A DNA stretch of 7,570 bases from Alphaproteobacteria bacterium (GTDB lineage Bacteria; Pseudomonadota; Alphaproteobacteria; Rickettsiales; Rickettsiaceae): assembly GCA_030430995.1 (NCBI GenBank), contig JAUIKA010000048.1, positions 1-7,570 of the forward strand, written 5' to 3'. The translations under genes were made by a program, and so were the position numbers. Below are positions 1-6,672 of this stretch, piece after piece (position 1 is the first letter of the stretch; each line of letters begins with the position of its first letter). Under the pieces are notes generated by a model. That model was not told where the DNA came from. It saw only the letters and a list, made by a program, of their open reading frames with translations, and did not search any database.

Positions 1-88
1 CGCATTTGGCGTCGCTAATATCTTGCGTTTGCGGTGTTAAATCCTCAATGACCGATTTTGGCAAACAATAAATCTGATCGGCAATTTT
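1..88. other. Foreign-looking segment interrupting fliF, possible mobile-element end
   Basis: FliF similarity stops after residue 138 (codon at 87-89), and the DNA to the left differs in composition. The first 60 bases are 45% G+C with six CpG pairs, whereas bases 121-180 inside fliF are 30% G+C with one CpG. On the minus strand one frame stays open from the junction to the window edge and reads IADQIYCLPKSVIEDLTPQ and onward, which I do not recognise. On the plus strand a frame entering from the left edge ends at a TAA at 69-71. An imperfect inverted repeat (ACCGAT at 51-56, ATCGGC at 77-82) lies inside. It could be the end of an insertion sequence at which an assembly stopped, or an assembly chimera. 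Neither can be decided from 88 bases. Confidence 0.4.
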
Positions 89-500
89 GTATTGTTCTTG
101 TAAGTTCACCTTCTAGGGCCCTAATAAGTTTTATGTTTTGCATAAAACTAGTTGTTCCGAGGCTTTCTTCTTGATCAAAAATTTTATAGCCCAGAGAAAC
201 ACCCCTTGCAGGTATTCCATCTTCTGCCATAGCCATTCTAATTTTTGATAGTCTATCTTCCCTAACTTTGATGATACTACCTGAGCTTAGTATGCTGTAT
301 TTTTCTCCCATTGATGAGAGTTTTTGTTCGACTGCGGCACTGTCATCTGTGGATAATCCTGAATATAGGATTACCATATCTGATTTAGTGACAATAAAAG
401 AGTAAAATGCTATAGAGCCAAGCATCACAAGTATTCCTGCTGCTATATAGCTTATCTTTTTTACTCCAAGACTTCTGATAAAATTTAGTAAAGTAGGCAT
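45..500 (-). pseudogene. fliF: Flagellar M-ring protein FliF, N-terminal fragment (disrupted)
   Basis: FliF builds the MS ring of the flagellar basal body in the inner membrane. The 151-residue frame matches only its N-terminal quarter. A transmembrane helix spans about residues 17-37, followed by the first ring-building domain with the typical LYSGLSTDD stretch (45-53), a block around GIPARGVSLGYKIFD (95-109) and the ALEGELTRTIQ helix (128-138). In intact FliF (about 550 residues) this helix is followed by a conserved stretch of the VxSARVHxVLP type. Here the protein instead runs into unrelated residues (NCRSDLLFAKIGH) and a TGA stop. The other minus-strand frame past the junction does not restore FliF either, so this looks like an interruption and not a simple frameshift. 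The start at 500 agrees with the family. No other flagellar gene is in the window. Whether the rest of fliF lies beyond the left edge cannot be seen. Confidence 0.8.
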
Positions 501-536
501 TAATTAACGTAAAATAGTATTCTCCCATACTGACTC

Positions 537-545
537 ATTATATCA
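537..545 (-). promoter_or_regulatory. Putative extended -10 promoter for fliF
   Basis: On the minus strand the bases read TGATATAAT, a perfect -10 box with the TGn extension. It would start transcription about 30 bases upstream of the fliF start codon. The -35 region is poor, as is common for extended -10 promoters. A purine-rich GGGAGA at 521-526 lies in the leader but is about 20 bases from the ATG, too far for a normal ribosome binding site. Consensus match only. Confidence 0.35.
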
Positions 546-601
546 CAAAACATTCATGATAATAGTGGATTATATAAATAAATTCATGCTAGAGTTATAT
601 T

Positions 602-1507
602 TTATAAATCTGAAGACATTGGGTGCTTACTTTGTAGCAGATTTTTTAAATGTTTTTTATCCATATGCGTGTATATTTGAGTGCTGCTTATATCACTATG
701 TCCAAGCAATTCTTGCAGAACCCTAAGGTCAGAGCCATTTTCTAGCATATGTGTAGCAAAGCTATGTCTTAATTTATGCGCAGAGACTTCATTCAGTGAT
801 GCTAAATTCGCAATTTTTTTTATTAAAATATCAAAATTTTGCCTTGTCATATGCCCAAGCGCAGAATTGGAGGAAAACAAATATTGTTTTGAATAGTTAT
901 TAGAGCAATAGTTTCCTATATATTTTTCTAGCAACAGTTTAGTATAATTATTAATTATTACTATTCTTTCTTTACTGCCTTTCCCTACTATTGAAAAATA
1001 GTTTTTTAGTTCTATGTCTTTAGAGTTAGCAAAGCCTAGGTCTGAGAGCTTTATGCTTAGCATTTCACTTATTCTCATGCCTGTGTCATATAGCAATGAT
1101 ATCATAAGCTCAAGGCGTAGCCCTTGTTGGCTATTCATATTTCTACATTCTTCCAATAAAGATTTAATTTCATTTACACTTAGTGCCCTGGGAAGTTTTT
1201 TTGTATATTTAGGGGAGATAATATTTTCCGTTGGGTTTTTATCAATAATTTTTTCTGTTACAAGGAATTGATAAAAATGTTTTATGGACGATATTTTTCT
1301 ACAAATAGAGCGCGGTGATATTTCTGAATGTAAATTAGTAATATAGAGATTGATTTCATTATCCTTTGCATCTTGTAATTCTTGTCTATGTTTACTTCTC
1401 AGATATTTCTCTAATGATAATAGATCTGACTTATAAGCGGCATAAGAATTAAATGCTCTACCACCTTCTGCAACTATATATTCCAAAAATTCTTCTATAT
1501 AACTCAT
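602..1507 (-). CDS. xerD: Tyrosine recombinase XerD
   Basis: A site-specific recombinase of 301 residues, the usual length for XerC/XerD, which resolve chromosome dimers at dif together with FtsK. The N-terminal core-binding SAM-like domain covers about residues 1-90 and the catalytic domain about 105-290. All catalytic positions are present: Arg145 in DTGMRISE, Lys176 in VGKGSKER, His244 and Arg247 in HKLRHSFATHML, His270 in LLGHSDISSTQIYTH, and nucleophile Tyr279. XerD is preferred over XerC from the DLRVLQELLGHSD block and the C-terminal LLQSKHP tail, but a paralogue assignment needs a tree. I chose the ATG at 1507: the frame stays open to an ATG at 1552, but that start would lie inside the tRNA-Cys gene and adds 15 residues not typical of the family. 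The start is 16 bases downstream of the tRNA on the same strand, without a clear Shine-Dalgarno sequence, so co-transcription with the tRNA is likely. Confidence 0.9.
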   Translation of the reverse strand: MSYIEEFLEYIVAEGGRAFNSYAAYKSDLLSLEKYLRSKHRQELQDAKDNEINLYITNLHSEISPRSICRKISSIKHFYQFLVTEKIIDKNPTENIISPKYTKKLPRALSVNEIKSLLEECRNMNSQQGLRLELMISLLYDTGMRISEMLSIKLSDLGFANSKDIELKNYFSIVGKGSKERIVIINNYTKLLLEKYIGNYCSNNYSKQYLFSSNSALGHMTRQNFDILIKKIANLASLNEVSAHKLRHSFATHMLENGSDLRVLQELLGHSDISSTQIYTHMDKKHLKNLLQSKHPMSSDL

Positions 1508-1523
1508 AGGCGTTGAATATAAG

Positions 1524-1595
1524 AGGCCAGGGACGGAATCGAACCGACGCATAGAGGATTTGCAGTCCTCTGCATTACCACTTTGCTACCTAGCC
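1524..1595 (-). tRNA. tRNA-Cys (anticodon GCA)
   Basis: The minus strand folds as a cloverleaf. The acceptor stem is GGCTAGG with CCTGGCC (one G-U pair) and discriminator U73, as expected for tRNA-Cys. There is a short D arm (GCA...TGC), an anticodon stem GAGGA/TCCTC with loop CTGCAAA giving anticodon GCA, a 5-base variable loop, and a T arm with loop TTCGATT. The T stem GTCGG/CCGTC carries a U-U mismatch at its second pair. CCA is not encoded, so it must be added by the CCA-adding enzyme. It lies directly upstream of xerD. Confidence 0.95.
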
Positions 1596-1611
1596 CAAGA
1601 ATAAATAAGAG

Positions 1612-1638
1612 TTTATATTACAAAACTATGTATTTCAA
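1612..1638 (-). promoter_or_regulatory. Putative promoter for tRNA-Cys and xerD
   Basis: On the minus strand TTGAAA (1638-1633) is followed, after a 15-base spacer, by TATAAA (1617-1612). This would start transcription some 10 bases before the mature tRNA 5' end. The spacer is shorter than the optimal 17, so this is a tentative consensus match. It sits back to back with the putative lolC promoter. Confidence 0.35.
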
Positions 1639-1639
1639 G

Positions 1640-1667
1640 TTTAAAGAGAGAATTATTTATATATAAT
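1640..1667 (+). promoter_or_regulatory. Putative promoter for lolC-lolD
   Basis: TTTAAA (1640-1645) and a perfect TATAAT (1662-1667) with a 16-base spacer predict a start of transcription near 1674 and a leader of about 25 bases before the lolC ATG. The surrounding bases are very AT-rich, so chance matches are likely and confidence is limited. Confidence 0.35.
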
Positions 1668-1698
1668 AATACAAATACATTAGAATATAGCAATTAGG

Positions 1699-2946
1699 AT
1701 GATACAGAAATTTATAGGTTTATTAATAAAAACGCTAATAAACTCCATAAAAACAGAGCTATATCTTGCTTATAATTATACATTTATGCATAAAAAAGAT
1801 GGGTATATATCCATAGCTAGTATTTTTGCTGCATTAAGCATTATGATAGGGGCTGCTGCGCTTATTGTTATTTCTTCTATTATGAATGGCTTCCATATAG
1901 AGCTAAGAAAAAATGCTATTGGAATATCAGGTGATGTAAAGATATATGATGTTGAAAGAAACCATAATCCTAACCTAGATAAATATTCTTTCATAGAAAA
2001 AACAGTGGTTACAATAGATGGCCACGCATTAGCAGAATTTTCAGGAAGATCTGCAGGTACTTTGGTGAAAGCTATTTCCAAAGAGGATTTAGAATATAAA
2101 GAGCAGGTGTATAATGGCATCAGGGCAGGGGATTGGAGTGATTTTTCTAACAACTCTATAGCAATAGGTGTGGGTTTTGCAAAGAATCTTAAATTAAAGA
2201 TAGGGGATAAGGTAAGACTTATACTACCCAGTTTTTCTCCAACTTTAGTAGGAGCCATTCCTAGAATAAAAGATTTTACAGTGGCTGTAATATTCTCTAG
2301 CGGAAGCTATGAATATGACATAACTACGGTCATTATTCCTATAGAGATAGGAAAGAAGTTTTTACATGGCTACAATAAAACAATTGAGATATATTCTAAC
2401 AATCCGGATAAAGCACCTTATTATGCAGCAAAACTGAGAAAGGAGATAGGGGTATATGTAAGTGATTGGACTGTAGATAACCCTTTAATCAAAGCAATAG
2501 AAATAGAAAAAATAGCAATGATGTTAATTTTCAGCCTTATAGTTATTGTTGCAGGTTTTTCTGTAACATCTAGCGTGTTTATGTTTGTAAAGGAAAGATA
2601 TCAGGATATTGCTATATTGAAAACTTTAGGATGTTCTGACTGGTTTATTTTCAGAGTATTCCTTCTATTGGGGCTATGGATAGGTATATTTGGTACAATG
2701 TCTGGTGTGTTGATTGGGTTTGCAATATCAGACCATATAGACAGCATTAGAGTGTTTTTAGAAGGGTTAGGGATGGATATATTCCAACCTGCTGTATATT
2801 TTCTATATCATTTGCCTAGCAAAACTGATCTATCAGAAACAGGGTTTATATCTATTGGCTGCCTTTTGGTAAGCATTATAGCTAGCATATATCCGGCGCG
2901 CAGGGCAGCTAAAGTTAACCCAATAGAGGTATTAAGAAATGTGTGA
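1699..2946 (+). CDS. lolC: Lipoprotein-releasing ABC transporter permease, LolC/LolE family
   Basis: Inner-membrane permease that, with the ATPase LolD, extracts outer-membrane lipoproteins and hands them to LolA. Its 415 residues fit the family (about 400-415). The layout is typical: TM1 about 36-62, a periplasmic domain about 63-270, then the FtsX-type module with TM2 about 272-296, TM3 about 317-344 and TM4 about 381-399. Family motifs are the start of TM1 leading into SIMNGF (60-65), KERYQDIAILKTLG (298-311) and the C-terminal YPARRAAKVNPIEVLR (398-413). The N terminus has about 15-20 more residues than usual before the LYLAYNYTF segment. An AGG directly abuts the ATG and so cannot serve it as a ribosome site, but no better ATG, GTG or TTG occurs before residue 30. 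LolC and LolE cannot be told apart here; only one permease gene is visible. It is followed immediately by lolD. Confidence 0.9.
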   Translation: MIQKFIGLLIKTLINSIKTELYLAYNYTFMHKKDGYISIASIFAALSIMIGAAALIVISSIMNGFHIELRKNAIGISGDVKIYDVERNHNPNLDKYSFIEKTVVTIDGHALAEFSGRSAGTLVKAISKEDLEYKEQVYNGIRAGDWSDFSNNSIAIGVGFAKNLKLKIGDKVRLILPSFSPTLVGAIPRIKDFTVAVIFSSGSYEYDITTVIIPIEIGKKFLHGYNKTIEIYSNNPDKAPYYAAKLRKEIGVYVSDWTVDNPLIKAIEIEKIAMMLIFSLIVIVAGFSVTSSVFMFVKERYQDIAILKTLGCSDWFIFRVFLLLGLWIGIFGTMSGVLIGFAISDHIDSIRVFLEGLGMDIFQPAVYFLYHLPSKTDLSETGFISIGCLLVSIIASIYPARRAAKVNPIEVLRNV

Positions 2947-3583
2947 TGTTATTCTAGAGCTAGATAAAATAGGTAAGCAATATAAAGATGGGGATGGAGT
3001 ATTTTGGGCCATAAAAGATATTTCTTTAAAGCTAAGAAGGGGTAAAATTATATCCATAATAGGTAGGTCAGGTAGTGGAAAGTCTAGTTTGCTGCATATA
3101 GCAGGGCTGTTGGATGACCATACATCTGGCAATGTAATAGTTATGGCTCATAAAAACCCCAATAATAAAATAAAAAATCAAATACGCAAAAAGCATATAG
3201 GTTTTGTGTATCAAAACCATTATCTTATAGATTCTATAACAGTTCTAAATAATGTTGCTTTGCCACTAATATTAAGAAATAGGCCAGATGCAAAGGAAGA
3301 GGCAAAATATTTGCTTAATAAGCTTGGTATGTATAATAAAATAGATAGCGCTCCTAGCATGCTATCTGGTGGAGAAAAGCAGAGGGTATCTATAGCTAGG
3401 GCGCTTATAACAAAGCCTGAAATAATTTTAGCAGATGAGCCAACAGGGAGCCTTGATAGTAAAAATGCAGATGCTGTTTTGGATCTATTTCTCAGCTTAG
3501 TATATGAATATAATTGTGGAGCTATAATTGTTACACATAATGATAAAGTGGCAGAAAGAAGTGATGTGATATATCGCCTATAA
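2939..3583 (+). CDS. lolD: Lipoprotein-releasing ABC transporter ATPase LolD
   Basis: ATP-binding subunit of the Lol exporter, on the cytoplasmic face, powering lipoprotein release through LolC/E. All ABC motifs are intact in 214 residues: Walker A GRSGSGKS (42-49), Q-loop Gln92 in VYQNHYL, signature LSGGEKQR (142-149), Walker B IILADE with catalytic Glu167, D-loop SLD (171-173) and switch His200 in IVTHND. The LLHIAGLLD and DEPTGSLDS stretches are characteristic of the LolD/MacB/FtsE group; the partner gene makes LolD the clear choice. The start codon at 2939 overlaps the last 8 bases of lolC, and a GAGGT (2926-2930) lies 8 bases upstream as a good ribosome binding site inside lolC, so the two are translationally linked. 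It is slightly shorter than the usual 220-235 residues, with a short C terminus. Confidence 0.94.
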   Translation: MCDVILELDKIGKQYKDGDGVFWAIKDISLKLRRGKIISIIGRSGSGKSSLLHIAGLLDDHTSGNVIVMAHKNPNNKIKNQIRKKHIGFVYQNHYLIDSITVLNNVALPLILRNRPDAKEEAKYLLNKLGMYNKIDSAPSMLSGGEKQRVSIARALITKPEIILADEPTGSLDSKNADAVLDLFLSLVYEYNCGAIIVTHNDKVAERSDVIYRL

Positions 3584-4001
3584 AAAGTGACTTTATTGTA
3601 GCAAGATATAAAGATAGTGAGTTGAGTATAAATTTAAAAAAAACTATATTTTGAGTTAATACTATTTTAATTCCAGCTGCGTTTAAGCGAAAGCTATAAA
3701 GCGTTTTGAAATAAAGGATTGAACAGCTCTTCAAAATAAAAGTTATGTTGTTTGTTATATTCCATAGGTTTCCTAAATCTCAAATTCTTTTCAAGCCCTT
3801 TATAGACAAATAACTACTGAAAAAGTAATTGGATATTACAGTATAGGCATATTTTTTATCTATAGTCCGGGTTATTTTTAGTTATATGGCATGGTCAATA
3901 TAAAATAGCATGCGCTAGATGTTGATTAAAAAAGGGGTATATTAAGTAATACATAGATTCCAATCTTTAGGCACAGTAGGTATAGTGCATAAATATTTTA
4001 T
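3584..4001. other. 418-base intergenic region between convergent units
   Basis: This is the space between the end of lolD (plus) and the end of the minus-strand operon. I find no RNA gene, no convincing terminator and no gene-sized open frame. A weak AT hairpin (CTTTAT 3591-3596, ATAAAG 3608-3613) follows lolD without a T-run. A minus-strand frame of about 40 codons ends in a TAG near 3686-3688 and contains a short ATG-started peptide beginning MEYNKQHNFYFEEL, but nothing in it is recognisable. A 12-base direct repeat TTTTATCTATAG occurs at 3854-3865 and 3996-4007. The region could hold the remains of a decayed gene. Confidence 0.5.
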
Positions 4002-4250
4002 CTATAGCGTTTGAACAATATTTCTACTATAGACATTTGTAACCTCATAATTTTTTTTAGGCCCTTTGACTTTATATTTTATTGTAATATCATTTTCTGA
4101 GTATAAATGGTATATAACTTTATATATATCCATATTGCATTTATGGATAGATTTAGCGGATAGAATATCTCTATGCTTTATAAACACAAGATTATAAAAT
4201 ATTTTTTCATCCAAAAAATATTTATTAACTTTATTATGTTCTATGAATTC

Positions 4251-4260
4251 ATATATATAT
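4251..4260. repeat. (AT)5 dinucleotide tract at the frameshift
   Basis: Five exact AT units, flanked by C on both sides of the plus strand, sit where the reading frame of the small downstream gene breaks. Four units would give one continuous frame; five or six give early stops. It is followed on the minus strand by the 12-base palindrome TATGAATTCATA (4242-4253), which overlaps it. Confidence 0.75.
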
Positions 4261-4286
4261 CTGCAGCTTCCATTAAAATATGGGAC

Positions 4287-4308
4287 ATATTCTTTATATA
4301 AAGAATAT
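4287..4308. repeat. 22-base perfect palindrome
   Basis: The bases are perfectly self-complementary with no loop spacer. The core is TCTTTATATAAAGA (4291-4304), extended by four matching bases on each side; the match fails at 4286/4309. It lies within the first half of the frameshifted small gene, where it encodes NILYIKN. Function unknown. Confidence 0.85.
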
Positions 4309-4418
4309 TATTTCCTGCTTCCTGGCTCCACTCAGCTGTGCCTTTATATAAATTGCCTAAATATAGCTTATGCAAATTCCAATTTCCTAAAAATTGACCA
4401 TATAGAACAATAAAGCTA

Positions 4419-5576
4419 TCATTTATTATATTCCAAAGACGCATATTGGCAGAATTGTAGCTCAAAATGTTGTGCTACGGATATTACATGTCCAAAGAGT
4501 TTTGACTGTATATCTTCAAATTTAGACCAATCATACATAGATACAAATATATATATTTGTATGGGAAGTATATTAGCATCAGGCGCTAATTGCCTGACAA
4601 GAAAAGTAAAATTTTGTGTGTTAAAGTCATTTATTGATGATATATATCTTCTTATATATTTTTGATACAGATTAATATTATTTAGGTCACCACTTGTGAT
4701 GTCTTGCTTTGTGATATATCCATTTTCTAGTAACTTATCAATTAGCTCATGCTCACAATGTTTTATAGTATTTATATCTATAGGTATAGAGCGCGCTATT
4801 CTTCTTATATCCATCTCAGATAGTCTTCTGTAGTTTTTTACAACAGATGATGTGATATAAGTTGTCGGTATGGTAGATACTGTTTCATCAAAATTTCTTA
4901 TTTTGATAGTAGTAATATTTATTTCTTCTACAGTTCCCTGTACTTGGTATAATGGCAGTTCTATCCAGTCATCTATTCTTAGCATATCATACATGGTAAT
5001 TTGCAAGCTGGATATAAACCCTACTATTGTATCTTTAAATACAAATGTTATAGCAGCTGCCAACGCGCCGACACTGGTGAATATTGAAGTATATTTAATA
5101 TGAAAAATATGTGATAACAATATTGTTAATGTATATATAGATAGCGTAATCTTTGATATCTGGGCTACTGGTTTTAAATTTAATCTTTTCGATTGTTTTT
5201 GTAGAGCATGTATATCTAAGAAGAAATCTATTCCATACCATGCAGATGTATATAGCAAAATTATAATCAAAGATGTACATGAAGAGAACATTAAATCCTC
5301 TAATTTTTTTGAGATGCTATGAATATTGGAAAATATATTCATAGCAATAGTAAGATATATAGCTATTATTAAGTATCTTATTACAGATTTTATTCTATTG
5401 TTTTCTACAGATCTCAAATATTTGGGTGGTAGTTTTTTTAAATGCTTAAATATTATTCTAGGAATGGTGAAAAGGATAATTTTATATACAGCAATAGCTA
5501 TCACCATAGTGATTATCCAAGTATTTTGTGCAATAATACTAATTAAGTTAGCTTTAGTAAAATAATCTACAAACAT
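4419..5576 (-). CDS. ybdG: MscS-family mechanosensitive channel, YbdG (miniconductance) type
   Basis: An inner-membrane channel that opens under membrane tension and protects against osmotic shock. Its 385 residues hold about five membrane segments (about 15-38, 64-82, 97-118, 137-158, and the pore helix region 163-195). The pore-lining helix carries GALAAAITFVFKDTIVGF (170-187). It is followed by the MscS beta domain, with DDWIELP (202-208), GTVEEINITTIKIRNFD (214-230) and STIPTTY (234-240). The IRRIARSIPIDI block (258-268), the FLVRQLAPD block (325-333) and the tail of the type YDWSKFEDIQSKLFGHV (348-364) match YbdG of E. coli (about 415 residues) better than MscS proper. The start has a good ribosome site, AGGTG at 5584-5588, 7 bases from the ATG. 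It follows tgt by 19 bases, so it is in the same operon. The gene ends within the start of the small downstream gene. Confidence 0.9.
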   Translation of the reverse strand: MFVDYFTKANLISIIAQNTWIITMVIAIAVYKIILFTIPRIIFKHLKKLPPKYLRSVENNRIKSVIRYLIIAIYLTIAMNIFSNIHSISKKLEDLMFSSCTSLIIILLYTSAWYGIDFFLDIHALQKQSKRLNLKPVAQISKITLSIYTLTILLSHIFHIKYTSIFTSVGALAAAITFVFKDTIVGFISSLQITMYDMLRIDDWIELPLYQVQGTVEEINITTIKIRNFDETVSTIPTTYITSSVVKNYRRLSEMDIRRIARSIPIDINTIKHCEHELIDKLLENGYITKQDITSGDLNNINLYQKYIRRYISSINDFNTQNFTFLVRQLAPDANILPIQIYIFVSMYDWSKFEDIQSKLFGHVISVAQHFELQFCQYASLEYNK

Positions 5577-5595
5577 TCAATTGCACCTATATGAT

Positions 5596-6672
5596 TTATC
5601 TATCAAAGTATATTTCCTTTTTATTTGTTATGCAACCCCTTATCCTTTTCATTAAATCTTGAAAATAATGTAGATTATGCCATGTAAGAAGCATTGAGCC
5701 TAAGATCTCTCTGCTAGTCATAAGATGTCTTAGATAAGCTTTGGTATAGCTTATGCAAGCTGGGCATATGCAGTCATCTTCTAAAGGAGTATTATCTTCT
5801 GTATATTTTGCATTATATATATTTACTTCACCATATTTTGTATAAATTTTCCCATGTCTTGCTGCTCTGGTAGGAAGGACGCAATCAAACATATCCACAC
5901 CTCTTTTTACAGCCCCTATTATATCAGAAGGGGTGCCTACTCCCATTAAATATCTCGGCTTATTTTCAGGTAAATATTCGCAAGAATTGTCAATCATAGT
6001 AAACATTAATTCTTGGCTTGCTTGTACGGCTATTCCACCTATAGCATAGCCTTCAAAATTAAGGCTAGTGAGATATTGAGCAGATCTTTTTCTAAGGTCT
6101 TCATATACACTTCCTTGAACTATACCAAATTGTCCATATCCATCCCGATTTTTAAAAGCATCTCTACTTCTTTTAGCCCAGCGAGAAGTTAATTCCATAG
6201 ATTTCTCAGCATATTTATGGCTGATTGGGTAGTCTGTACATTCATCTAGCACCATAGAGATATCACTACCAAGCTTATATTGAATATCTGTAGCAGATTC
6301 AGGGGTGAGCATATGTTTACTTCCATCTATATGGGAACGAAACATAACCCCCTCTTCTATTATTTTCCTTAGTTTAGACAAAGACCATACCTGAAAACCT
6401 CCTGAATCAGTTAGGATTGGGCGATCCCAATTAGCAAATTTATGCAGCCCCCCTAGCTTTTCTACTAATTCTGCTCCTGGTTTTAGCATTAGGTGATATG
6501 TATTGCCAAGTATAATTTCAGCTCCGGTAGCTTTTATGCTTTCTGGCATCATAGCTTTCACAGTTCCTATTGTTCCTACTGGCATAAAAACTGGGGTCTG
6601 AATTTTGCCATGGGCAGTGATTATCTCTCCTAAACGTGCGCTATTATAAGTATTTTTTAAAATAAACTTCAT
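5596..6672 (-). CDS. tgt: tRNA-guanine transglycosylase (TGT)
   Basis: TGT exchanges guanine-34 in tRNAs with GUN anticodons (Asp, Asn, His, Tyr) for a 7-deazaguanine base, the key step of queuosine synthesis. Using the Zymomonas enzyme as reference, all key residues are present: Asp89 (D102) in LTDSGGFQ, Asp143 (D156), Gln186, Gly212-Gly213, nucleophile Asp263 (D280) in MFDCVLPTRAARHG, and the zinc ligands Cys301, Cys303, Cys306 and His332, each exactly 17 residues below 318, 320, 323 and 349. The two positions linked to base choice are bacterial-like, Cys145 (C158) and Val216 (V233), which predicts preQ1 rather than queuine as substrate. The length is 358 residues against about 375-386, with a short C terminus. 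Its ATG overlaps the yhhQ stop (ATGA), and ybdG follows after 19 bases. Confidence 0.97.
   Translation of the reverse strand: MKFILKNTYNSARLGEIITAHGKIQTPVFMPVGTIGTVKAMMPESIKATGAEIILGNTYHLMLKPGAELVEKLGGLHKFANWDRPILTDSGGFQVWSLSKLRKIIEEGVMFRSHIDGSKHMLTPESATDIQYKLGSDISMVLDECTDYPISHKYAEKSMELTSRWAKRSRDAFKNRDGYGQFGIVQGSVYEDLRKRSAQYLTSLNFEGYAIGGIAVQASQELMFTMIDNSCEYLPENKPRYLMGVGTPSDIIGAVKRGVDMFDCVLPTRAARHGKIYTKYGEVNIYNAKYTEDNTPLEDDCICPACISYTKAYLRHLMTSREILGSMLLTWHNLHYFQDLMKRIRGCITNKKEIYFDR

Larger units (their letters stand above)
4002..4444 (-). pseudogene. Unrecognised small protein gene, frameshifted at an AT repeat
   Basis: Two short minus-strand frames look like halves of one gene. The first starts at an ATG at 4444 (a TTG at 4465 is an alternative) inside the end of the channel gene, reads MRLWNIINDSFIVLYGQF and ends at a TAG at 4241. 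The second is open from about 4307 to a TAG at 4002 and ends KGPKKNYEVTNVYSRNIVQTL. They meet at a run of five AT units (4251-4260). Removing one AT unit joins them into a continuous 146-residue protein through EAADIY-EFIEHN. The product would be soluble, rich in aromatic residues in the first half and lysine-rich in the second, with no signal peptide or membrane helix. I do not recognise the family. It overlaps ybdG by 26 bases, so it belongs to the yhhQ-tgt-ybdG operon. It may be a recent pseudogene, a switchable gene or a sequence error. Confidence 0.55.

Noticed and set aside
1508..1552. An upstream ATG at 1552 that would lengthen XerD by 15 residues
   Set aside because: These codons lie within the tRNA-Cys gene (1524-1595) and its spacer, and the family normally starts near the ATG at 1507.
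602..1595. tRNA gene next to a tyrosine recombinase as the end of an integrative element
   Set aside because: The recombinase has the length and motifs of a housekeeping Xer protein, no copy of the tRNA 3' end (attachment repeat) is seen elsewhere in the window, and no cargo genes are present.
1776..2258. 160-residue minus-strand frame within lolC
   Set aside because: It is a shadow of a clearly conserved membrane protein on the opposite strand.
3584..3620. Possible terminator after lolD
   Set aside because: The stem has only six A/T-rich pairs around an 11-base loop and no T-run follows.
3531..3734. 67-residue minus-strand frame overlapping the end of lolD
   Set aside because: It is antisense to the conserved C terminus of lolD, has no recognisable feature and no ribosome site.
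4870..5565. Plus-strand frames opposite ybdG
   Set aside because: They are antisense to well-conserved channel sequence; the hydrophobic look comes from the complement of membrane-helix codons.
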